Assembly: GCA_011947345.1 (NCBI GenBank)
Contig: JAAVTG010000552.1
Location: 47,389 to 111,388, forward strand
DNA: 64,000 nucleotides
Origin: Phytophthora quininea
Taxonomy: Eukaryota > Oomycota > Peronosporomycetes > Peronosporales > Peronosporaceae
Direction: 5' to 3'
Of the stretch, positions 35,001 through 44,548 are shown in pieces. The notes below the pieces were generated by a model. It did not search any database. It was not told where the DNA came from and saw nothing but the letters and a program-made list of their open reading frames with translations. A program made the translations under genes and the position numbers. Numbering within the stretch: the stretch's first letter is position 1; every line of letters starts with the position of its first letter.

Positions 35001-36507
35001 TTCTTCTCCAGGCTGAAGTTGCTGCGACGGCGCTTAGGCGGAACCCAGTACGTCTGACGTTTACGGACGTAGTTGCCACGTCCGGTGGAGCGCTCGATCA
35101 TGTGACGCGGTTTAAATGGTGTCGGGGTGGAAGCCAACGCCGCTGCCTTTGGTGCTGCCCTGCCTGCTGGTTGCTTGGCCGGGTTAAACGACGCAAAGGA
35201 CGGCTTCGCCGGAGCTGCCGACGGATTGGACGCAATTGATGGGACCGAGTTGGTCGCCGCCAAGAACATGGCCAGCTTGCTCTGTGATCGAGGCTTTGTC
35301 GATGCACCGGACGCCGGCGTCGGCTGCTGCTTCATGAAGCTGTTGAGCTTGTTTGCGGATCCAGTGTTAACTGATGGTTTGGGCGGAGCAGAAGTCGGCG
35401 ACGGCGGCTTCGGGCTGCTGTTAGGTCGAACAGGAGCTGACTTGGGAGGGGAGGGGCTGCCATAACAGGTTTGTTAGCAATGGAGGAAGGGATGGAAGCC
35501 TTAAAAGCAGACAGTGGGGACGCACCAGGCCCCGAGGACGGGGTCGGCCCATGCGCCGTGTCAGACGGAGGGTTGGTCCGCATGAAGGCTGCAAACTTGT
35601 TGCGAGCATCACCGCCGGTCGGTGCAGTCTTGGGCGGCTGCTGCTTTGGCGTCACCGGCCTCCTCGCCGTCGGCGGTGGAGGTGTTTTCGGTGCCGGCGG
35701 TTTTGAACCGACTTCGGCTTGCTCGTCTTCGGCGGACCTGTTGGACGGTCCATGTGGGTCAGTGGTGATCCATGAGACGCAGGGACTTGGCTCAGGAAAG
35801 CATTCAGACGCGATGCGTTGGCACCACCACTACGCTACGCGCGTCCTTGTGCGGGGAGGGTCCCTAGGTGTTGTAGCTGACGGAGGAGGGTCCAATGGCG
35901 TGCGAAATGGTGACCCCTGCGGCGACAACATCCCGCCTCCAACTTGCGGGGAGTTCGGTGGAGGCGTCGACGGTGGCGTCCCCTTCGGACTCTTGATATT
36001 CTTCTTGCTCGACTTCTTCTTCCGTGATAGGAAGCCTCCTTTCATAAAGCTGGTGAGCTTGTTGCTGCTGTTGGCCTTCTTGACCGGCGAGGCTCCCTGC
36101 GAGCTGCCCGTCGACGTCATGGACTCTGCGTCCGACACAGGTTCTTCTTCCTCGTACTCTCCCGTATAGCCGATGGTGCCGAACCTGTCGAACAGGATGG
36201 AAAGTGTGTTCAGCACCGTGTTGAAATCAGCACCCGTGTCCAGCAGGTCGTCGGCTTCGAACACTTCTCCCTCATTCAGCCCCTGCTTCTTGCACCACTC
36301 GAGGAAGAGCCGGATGTTGGCCTTGGAGTGGAAGACCGTGTTGAGCTTGTTGACCTTGATGTTGGCCATCGGGTCCACGCCGTTAGCCAGCAGACACAGC
36401 AACTGGCCGTCGCGCAGCATCACCGACAGGTGCTCGCCATGGTCGTTGTTGGTGGCCGTGACGCTGCAGATCCAGTCCTGCAGCTCCTCTGTGCGGCGCA
36501 CCGTCAT
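32042..36507 (-). CDS. Myosin heavy chain with N-terminal calponin-homology domain
   Basis: The protein is about 1,488 residues if three single-base joins are accepted (near 35832, TTTT at 35701-35704, GGG at 35444-35446). Residues 1-115 are a single CH domain (LRDGQLLCLLANG, FLEWCKKQGL, FEADDLLD). A Pro/Ser-rich linker of about 280 residues follows, carrying a repeated NKLxSFMK-type motif. The motor has an SH3-like start (CYIPDKEDVWLLSEIVDY), P-loop GESGAGKTET, switch I NDNSSRFGKF, switch II DIFGFEDF and actin/relay segment YVRCIKPN. Two or three IQ-like helices (IQRIALGFLERRRLR, IIKIQRGWKRY) and a short coiled coil ending in NKSRKR close it. It should move on actin, with the CH domain perhaps adding a second actin or regulatory contact. 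The start is the ATG before VRRTEELQDW; no upstream in-frame ATG exists in that frame. Confidence 0.85.
35258..36063 (-). repeat. Five copies of a short [SN][KR][LF]xxF[ML] motif in the myosin linker
   Basis: The coding copies are NKLTSFMK (36063-36040), SRLNAFLS (35813-35790), NKFAAFMR (35602-35579), NKLNSFMK (35353-35330) and SKLAMFLA (35281-35258). The first four are spaced 210-250 nt apart in otherwise disordered Pro-rich sequence. Codons differ between copies, so it is the peptide that is conserved, not recent DNA duplication. Confidence 0.75.
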
Positions 36508-38286
36508 GATGGCCGCCGCTACAGGAGCACCTAGTTGTTGGTAGAGTTCCTGTGTGTCCGCGCTCGCCAGATACCGCTCGGTTCCTGCCGGGTACCTGAT
36601 TTCACGTGGGGGATAAGACGAAGAGGAGGCTTCGCACTCTGAGGGCGGACGATTGAGTCCTGCCTGCCTGCCTCGTGTCGTAGTGAGAGACTGTTCTTGG
36701 CAATGGATGGGCGACCCTCCCACGCGACGATGCAAAGCTGGAGGAGACTGACTGCACGGCGCGACTGGACGCTGCGCTGGGACTTGACTACCGGTATCGG
36801 CGGCGGTTGGGAGACTGGCTTTCTAAACCGAACTCTGGCAACGATTGGAGGTAAGCACCAGGCGGTAACGACCGCATACAAACAGCGAGTCTATCCGACC
36901 AGATGTTGGGACCCTGATAAAGCGACGACAACCCGGCGACGGTCAGAGAGCGCAAAGCCCAACAACGACAAGGACGCGAAACACGTTGGCTATCGCTCTG
37001 GCGTGTCTGCAGCTGACGAATTCAGGGGGCAGCAAGCAATAATCCAGGCGTTAGTAGGGGCTTCCTCTGCAAACTTCGGTGGAAAGTGTTCCGGCCATGA
37101 GGCTGCTGTAGCTAGATGCACATTTCGTACGATGCGACCAACGTCTCCACCAGTAACGACAGTCTCCACTGACGACGGCGTCTTCACTCGCGGAGACCGA
37201 GACAGGAGTATCCGTTACAGAGACAACAGCAACAATTCCGACAGTTCGGTGGCGTTGCTTGGGCACAGAGCAAATAGATCGTGAGCCAACCCTGCAGCCA
37301 ACGGCCTCAAGTGGCTGGACTTGCCATCGTCTCAGGCCAGAAAATATTAATACTACAGCTAGCTTCTACTTGACTGATAGGCGGCGCAGATGTATGGCCC
37401 AGCAGCGCGATCGAGTTCGCTCAGCCAAACCTTTTTGCAGACAACATCAATAGTTGTTCTCTGAAATTTATTTCCGAGTTTATCAAGAGGGTGAAAAACC
37501 CAGCAAATCAAATAGCAAGCAACAATTCAAGAACACGGGCTCTAAGCAATTAGCTCATTCCCAGCTCGCATAGTCGCTCAAAAGAGCGAAAAACCCAGCG
37601 TATTTTTCCCAGCCGGTGAATCCCAACTCTATAAACTCTTGAAAGTCCCCGCACACTACGGCGGTGAAATCTCTATTATCGTTAATCTCCTGGAGAAAGC
37701 AAGCTACCCAAGTGGATGTTGCCTGTGGTGCGCCACAAGCGACATTTCACGTATTGTACAGTCAAATAATTAACAAACGCTGCAATCGTCGACATTCATG
37801 GGTCCTTCGTGGGTTTTTCAAAACAGCCCAGGCAAAATACATGTTTTCTTGAAAATGATTGTAAAAAAACACAGACTCTATTCACATGGCGCCGAAGCTC
37901 ACACAAGATGTTCGTCCAGCCAATAAACCGCGAGAAGCGGACGTTGTTCCCGCCAAGATTGAGACGGTATCGACACTAGCCGCAAAGCGTGGACTCGGAA
38001 CTGAAATTGAAGCTGTGGCCATGGTGACGAAGACAACGTTGAGCGCCACGCTGGCATCAGTCGGTTTGCCAGTCTCACTACACATGCAGACTACAATAAA
38101 CACTCATCAGCGATTTCACTATCACCATTATATTCAAATTTCAGAGCTATCCCGTGTGCTTGCACGCGGCTTTGTTGGAACATGCCTTGAAATTCGTATT
38201 TTGTCGGGGTTGTTGAAGTTGTTTTGTTTGACGCCCATCGAAGATCGCCACGCCATTGTTCCGACGCTTCGCCACGAAGAGAATTC
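36508..38286. other. Gene-poor divergent interval of 1.8 kb
   Basis: This interval lies between the divergent myosin and 7TM genes and is the largest gap in the window. An open frame at 36697-37284 (+) is low-complexity with no recognisable domain. From about 37440 the DNA is AT-rich with poly-A tracts. A frame at 37886-38329 (+, 147 codons, ATG start) has no recognisable domain. Either could be a short unannotated gene, but I cannot support one. Confidence 0.4.
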
Positions 38287-39832
38287 ATGCGCGCTGTGCT
38301 CCTGCTCCTCGTGCTGCTTGCATCTCTGAGTGTAGTCGACGGCAGCATCTTCGCCGGCTACACCATCGGGAGGCAGTTCCAGTACATTGGCAAGTTCTGC
38401 TTCTCCTGGACGCCCTCGCTGGACGACGTCGCTGGGGTATGTTCGCTAGCAATGTAATGCCTCCCCAACAATGCTAAGATTTTGCCACTGCGGTAGCATA
38501 TCACGGGCTCGATCGAGACGGACGTGAACGGCCTCCAAGTGGCTGTCTATGACGACGAAGCGCTCTTCTGGAACTACGTCATGACTGACAGCTCCTGCGA
38601 TTGCTACTGCAAAGTGTCGCCGCAGCACACCAAGAGCGTGTTCAATGTGACGGCCACCAACAGCCACCACGTCACCCCCTTCTCGTTCAACGTGGACATC
38701 CACGAGCACCTCCGTCCCAGATTCTGGTATGTGGCTTTGGCTCGCTGCGTCCCTGGCGGCGACACGTACCAACCGTCATTTGCAGAGATCACGGAGTCCA
38801 GCTTCCGCAGATACTACTTCTCATCGTGGTACGAGATCCACATGACGCAGGAAGATGGAAGCGAACTTCCCGTGCAGCAGCAGGGAATGTCGACGATTTA
38901 CGCGGTGATGACGATCCTGGCAGCCGCCGCAGCGTCCTCGCAAGTGGTTGCGGCCCGGAACATGCAGCACTCTGAGTCTTTCCACCCGATCATGAAGCTG
39001 CTGACGCTGGTGGTGATTTTCTTCTTCTTAAGCAATACCCTTCTCTTCCTGCACTTCACAATGTTCCAGTTCAACGGCTGGGGAGTGCCGTTTTTCAAGT
39101 ACGCTGCTAAAATCACGGACGTGTTTGTACGCGTGGGCACTTTACTGCTGGCCATGCTGATCGCCAAGGGTTGGACGATCAGTAGTGTGGCGTTGGATGG
39201 CCAAATTCAGCTTTCCTGTGCCATCTTGGCCATTCTGGGGCTCTATCTGTCGTTAGCGATGTGGTACCTCGTTTGGCTCGACCCTGCATCGACGCTGTAC
39301 GTGTATGACTCCTGGCCAGGCCTCGGTATCTGCATTTTGCAGTTGGGAGTACTCGGTTGGTTCATCAATACCATCCTCGAGACGAGATCGTATGAGCAAG
39401 CGCCAGTTAAACGATTCTTCTTCCTGCGAGTACGTATTATACTTCTAACTTGCACTGCTGCACAGTGGTGGCGAATGTTTTATTTGGCAATGATGTTCAC
39501 GTAGATCTGCGGACTCTTTTCCGTGTTTTTCATTTCCCTGCCGATTATCGTGCTCATCGCGTCTTTCCTGTCGCCTTGGGTGCGCGAGAAAACGGTGGTA
39601 GCTATCTCCACGTCGGTTGATATCACGGTCTATTTGACCCTCATTTACATGTTGTGGCCGACACGAGCTCCTCGATACTTTGAGGTACGAGGAAATGGTT
39701 TCCAGTCTGTGGCGAGCATGTTGTTGATGCTAATCACGTTCTTGTTGATAATTACAGCGACTCTACTCGGTTTCATCGCCGTCCGAGAAAGAGTCTCTCC
39801 GAGACCAGCATCTGCCCACAGAAGAGCTTTAG
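38287..39832 (+). CDS. GPR180/TMEM145-type seven-transmembrane protein
   Basis: Exons 38287-38436, 38497-39429, 39505-39684 and 39758-39832 (introns 60-75 nt) make an exact 445-residue frame. It opens with a signal peptide (MRAVLLLLVLLASLSVVDGS), then a luminal beta-rich domain of about 170 residues with a Cys cluster (SSCDCYC). Seven membrane segments follow, carrying the family hallmark FLHFTMFQFNGWG and LLAMLIAKGWTI. The length equals human GPR180 (440). Members sit in Golgi or plasma membrane and are grouped with GOST proteins. The last intron was chosen because splicing at 39685/39757 replaces a read-through hydrophobic stretch with a hydrophilic tail ending LPTEEL. Its stop is 97 nt from that of the convergent gene. 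Confidence 0.85.
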
Positions 39833-39929
39833 CCATCCAAACAATGTCTGCAGCATTGGATAGCATCTGGATCTGCAAACCCAATGACGTTATTTGTTGG
39901 CCGTCAAGCTGTCGCAGAGGCTAACAATT

Positions 39930-42900
39930 TTACACGACCGTCCTGTTAAATATCTGCCTTGTCTTCCAGTAAAGCGATAGCGTTTGCGTCTCCACGTAAG
40001 CCAGCTCGGAAAGCGCACGCAGGACTTCCTCCGTGCACACAGGTGTCTGAGGATCACTGATACCTCTTACCTTTTGCGTCAGATCCTGCAGAAATCATAG
40101 GAACACTAAGCAAACCAAACACAGACGGGGAGTATACACACCACTAACCTCTAAAACGCTCTCTACCGTCGCAATGGGCTCCAGTACATCATCGGCATCA
40201 AAACCCGTTGCGTTCAAGGCGTCATTCTGATCGATTGGTCGAGCAGCACCATTTTTCCATTCGTCAATTGCCTCCAGCACGAGGATTCGCATCTATATAT
40301 CATAGCACCACAACAATTTAGTAAAACACCACCGAGTACAACACCAGCAAGAAAACATGGTATATACCGCCGACAAATCCGCAACATCAGAACATTGTAT
40401 CGAGAGTTCCACGGCTCGTTGGCCGTCGTCCAACGACGTGAGGCGCAGAAGTACCAAGTTGCCGGTAACATTTCGCAGTAATAACCACAATTTCCCATGC
40501 TGCGTCCGACAGCTACGACGCAACTGCGCGATCTCTTTTAACGGTACGTCGAAGAGTTGACGCAGAAAGGAAACCATTCGCTCGACGCGGACCTTGTCAC
40601 CACACTCGTCATCGTCAATATCTTCGTCGGAATCGTCATCGACAAAGAAATGAGGGATACGCATAACAAATCTTTGTGGTGGTGATACTTCCAAAAGCGC
40701 TGTTGAATCTGACAAGGCCACGTTTTCCCACAAGGGTGTGAACGGCAGGACATTGCGTGCATGATCAGCCAACGCAGACCACCACTGCACCCCGCCCCAG
40801 ATAGCACTTGATAATGTTCTCTCATCATCTTTCGCGTTTTCCACTCTCTCAGTTGGCATCCAGGGTTGATGTTCTTGACGGAATGGACTGCTCATGGCTT
40901 GCTGGGTTGCTGGCACCTCGTCGCTAATCGGCTGACTCAATTGTGCAAGCAAAAATCTTCGGTTCTGGACCAACGGGATCGCAAACGACGGAGAAGTCCG
41001 TGGATCTTCGTTTTGACAGGAACTGTCGGGATGACAAAATGTCAAAGAGCACGATACTATCACAGAACCTTGGTCTTGCAATGTTATATCGTCAGCGTCA
41101 AGAATGATGCTCCGTTCGCTGTCGATTGTGCGCGTAGATGGATCCAACAGTGGGAACGAATACGTTGTCACTTCTTGTTGCCGAATGCGCACGAACAAGC
41201 ATAAACTCCTGACAAATAGGCAATTCGTCAACATCGGATTAGAGTACTGTGATGCCCTCCAAGATAACAAAGTCAATGGCGTACCAATTATCACATGACA
41301 AAACTGCATCAGGATTGAGAATACCCAAGCTGCACACCAGTTTAACTGTCTGTCGTTCAAGAAAATTGCCACAAGACACTACCGTCGCTCTTAGACGACA
41401 CTTAAAAACGGACTCCACACCTGAAGACAAACCAGACAGTTAGTTTGAGATCACGCACACTTAATTCACGCAACTAACCAACACGTTCGATGAATCGGAG
41501 CATTTCCGAAGCTGAGTGTAGCGTCTGGAGTTGGTGGTCTATCAAGCGAGATTGGCTCCGCAAAGAGGCAGACTCTGTGGAGATTTGCGTAATGCGACGC
41601 AGCAGACTTCTGACTGCGGACTCACTCGTGGCTTGTGTCGTGACTTTCAGCTGCTTTTCCGATTCGAAGAGTTTTGACGATACCATTTCGCATACAGACT
41701 TTCCATCGACATTCATTATTCGCCCCGACGAAAAGAGAAATGATATACCTTGTCCATTTCCACATATTGCCAGTCGTACAATTCCCTACATGAACGAGTT
41801 TCGTCAGCAACAATTGATGGACATATAAGCCTTGTTCTCAATAAAACACACCGGTGGGAGGGGCAATTTCTCCGTGCAGGCACCGAGATCACCGTTTATC
41901 ACACCGGTAGCGTTGGAATCTGAAGACACTGCAATTACAACCATTTTGTAGCTTGGAAATAAGTAACTCGAGCCACTTGAGCAATACATAAAAGCTGCCA
42001 AGCTTCTGCTGAAGGCCATGGACTGCACAGCACGACCAATATCCATTTTCTTCCATGATACTGGGAAAGACTTCACACTGGGATCCATATCGCTTATATT
42101 TCCAACGGCAAGCTGACCACGAGTACCGAGCACCACAAATGCGCTAAACACTGGCGATGAAGGGGCATCTTCCACACCTGGAGACGCAGAGCTAACAGAA
42201 TCATCAAACGGGATGATGTTCTGAATGGGTTGCTCTATCTCAAGAAGCACTCCACTTTTTATCACGGACGCTTTCTCAACTTTGTTCTGTTTGGACGGAT
42301 ATTGAATTAGCGCGTACCGTATACTTCCATCCAAATCTCCTTGCAGCACAGCGACTGCATTGACACAATCCGTTAATTCTGGAAACAATCTTTTCAACAA
42401 CGCGTCATATCTCGAGTCTCCAGCAGCCAAACACAACGTGCACGTCGACTGCTCGCCTTCGATCTCATCAAGTTCCACGCTCCACGGTTGCGCACTAGTT
42501 CCGTCTATGCTGGTCACTTTGGTTGGGGTGACTAAACTTGTCATGACTGCGAATGATGGCGACTCCGAGTTTGCTGGAACGCACTCAATTGTCTGTACGC
42601 CTGGCAATTGATTGAGCTGCTGGACTCGTCCACCGTCGTCACTTTGAGAGTTCTGGTCGAGCTCGGTCGGCTCCAACACTAACTCAGGCGTCAAAACTCC
42701 TGCTCCAAGTTGGGTCTGCGTGGGCAGTGTCACCACCCACAGATTTCCGTCTGCAACCGCCACGAGTATCTTGTTCGGCTCATAAGTAGCCACGTCGTTT
42801 ATCGGTACGTCGGACCTGACCATGCACTGCGTTGGGCAATGGATGTGAACATGACTTTTGAGTCAATTAATTTTACGATGCATGCGACGTACCCAGACGC

Positions 42901-43039
42901 GACTGTCGATTAGAACGTGGAGTAGTATAGGACGGACCTTCACGGCGACGCATTGAAGCGGCTGGAGAGCGAAGCTGGGGCGCTCTAGCGGCACCAACAG
43001 CGGCGCGCGGTCTGCAACGCGAGCCAATTGCACCAACAT
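39930..43039 (-). CDS. FAAP100-like protein (Fanconi anaemia core complex candidate)
   Basis: Seven exons (43039-42893, 42826-41852, 41785-41479, 41420-41285, 41208-40368, 40292-40149, 40085-39930) join in phase to exactly 901 residues with no frameshift. The first 400 residues look like a beta-propeller (KILVAVADGNLWVV, FVVLGTRGQLAVGN, GISFLFSSGRIMNV). A coiled-coil segment (LLRRITQISTESASLRSQ) comes next, then a long C-terminal region with no motif I recognise. This order, the LLEIEQPI strand and the length match FAAP100 (human 881), which with FANCB and FANCL forms the ubiquitin-ligase module of the Fanconi core complex. The resemblance is from memory and moderate. FANCB has a similar build and is the main alternative. 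A nuclear role in crosslink repair is inferred. Confidence 0.5.
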
Positions 43040-43091
43040 TGAAAAATATAAATTTTTTTTTGCCCGTCACTCATCTTTTTGCCAAGCAGCC
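43040..43091. promoter_or_regulatory. 52-nt bidirectional promoter
   Basis: Only 52 nt separate the ATG of the FAAP100-like gene (minus) and the ATG of the F-box gene (plus). It contains an A/T core (TATAAATTTTTTTTT) and ACTCATCTTTTTG on the plus strand, a partial match to the oomycete initiator TCATTYY. Confidence 0.55.
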
Positions 43092-44419
43092 ATGGAGCGG
43101 CTGGACGAGGGTCTTCTGTCGCGCGTGTGCGAGCTGCTGACGGCGCGCGACGTGCTGCAGCTGTGTCTAACATGCCGCTCCTTGTCTCCTTCCTCTGCCA
43201 CCGTGCAGTTTGCCTTGGAGCGCGTGCTGACGGCTCGCTATGGAGACGTCGCCAGCTTCATTCGCGCAGCCGACGCCCACTGGCCACGGTCGCTGTGCGT
43301 ACTACGTGGCGTCGAGATGCTGCGAATTAAGGGCTGTTGGCCCACGCAGCCGTCCGCTCGTTTGAAGATGCGCCGTCATGCGCCCCCAGCTGCGTGGTCG
43401 TGAGTCGCGCATGGCTCGGCGCCTGGAAGAAGCGCTGCCAGAGCTTCGAGAAGTTCTTGCTGCAATTTCGCTGCACCAAGCGACAGCAAAGACTAAAAAC
43501 GCTGCCAAGAAGAAGGAGAAGTCTGCAGAGAGGCTGCAGATCAGTGGGGCAGCCGCAGAGCTGAAGGAGGCAGGAGCTATGATCGTCTGTCCCCATGACG
43601 CACTGCTGCCGGCGTCTCAATGCGTCACGAGGAGCAGGCGCGCGATCCTCAACGGAGACTTTTCAGGGAAATCGCAGTGTACGCGCCGGAGCTCAGAGGG
43701 TTCCCGTTGCGTTCATGTTGCGACTGCAGCGCTTGTGTGATGGAGCAAGAAGCTAGAGAGCTGGAAGCTGAAGATAAGAAGAAGGCTAGGTTTGACGAGG
43801 AGATTGCTGGATCGGAAGTTATGCTGGAGCTTCTGCAGAGGAAGAATGGATATCCGAAGGGACTATTCTCGCCCCTGGAGGTAAACACGGCTGGGAACAG
43901 ACTACATCTGGCCCCGCATTTGTCGATCAGTGGACGCAGCAAGTACGCGACATACTTCCTGGTGCCCAAGAAGTGGCTCAACAAATGGCGGAAATTTGTA
44001 CGCAGCCAGGGAGATGACGCGCCGGGGCCAGTGTTGAACGCCGAGCTGGTGTGTCTGTCGCATCAAAGGACGATTGTACCGCCCTACATCTCCATGTTCT
44101 TGTCAGGTTTCTCGCTCGAGCAGTCGCTCAAGATCACACAAGCGTGAGTAGTCTGTCGCCCGCCATTCACCTGGGCGACTCGTTTTACTCACTATTGTTT
44201 GGTTTGCTATTTCACAGACTTGGTTCTACTCCTGCCCGCCAGTACGAGATCGTAACGTTTGCCGAGTGGGAAGCACTGTACGACCGTTATTGTGCTGAAT
44301 TCGCCGTGGGATTCGATGTCATCAATGGCGCGTTCCATTGGAGAACACAGGAATGCCAGGTCTGTAATTATGGTATGGGCGGCAGCTCGGCATCGAACCG
44401 GCCAAACTCCCGTCGTTAG
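43092..44419 (+). CDS. F-box protein with DUSP-like domain
   Basis: Exon 1 (43092-44143) and exon 2 (44218-44419) encode 418 residues if three missing bases are restored (near 43336, AAAAA near 43496 and near 43618). Residues 1-60 are an F-box (MERLDEGLLSRVCELLTARD, LCLTCRSLS). A middle basic helical part leads to a Cys-containing segment (MIVCPHDALL, CCDCSAC) and then YFLVPKKWLNKWRKFV, which resembles the DUSP domain of ubiquitin-specific proteases. The spliced C-terminus adds YEIVTFAEWEALYDRYC and a CQVC pair. No protease catalytic triad is present. The protein could be the substrate adaptor of an SCF ubiquitin ligase. The F-box is fairly sure; the DUSP call is weaker. Confidence 0.65.
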
Positions 44420-44548
44420 AACTCAAACTGCCCATCGTGACGATGGAGGTGATGATCAGACGCAGTCGTTGATTATATACATACTTAGCACATTCAACAC
44501 ACACACACATGCGTTGTGGCTCCACGACCTACCTAGCTCGCATCGTTA

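Noticed and set aside
36697..37284. 195-codon plus-strand frame beside the myosin start
   Set aside because: Low-complexity composition, overlaps the presumed promoter and 5' region of the myosin, no domain and no splice partner.
37886..38329. 147-codon plus-strand frame with ATG
   Set aside because: No domain, overlaps the start of the 7TM gene in another frame, and the other strand is equally open.
44501..44513. Short AC repeat as a microsatellite or replication feature
   Set aside because: Only about six units in a 3' intergenic spacer; too short to call.
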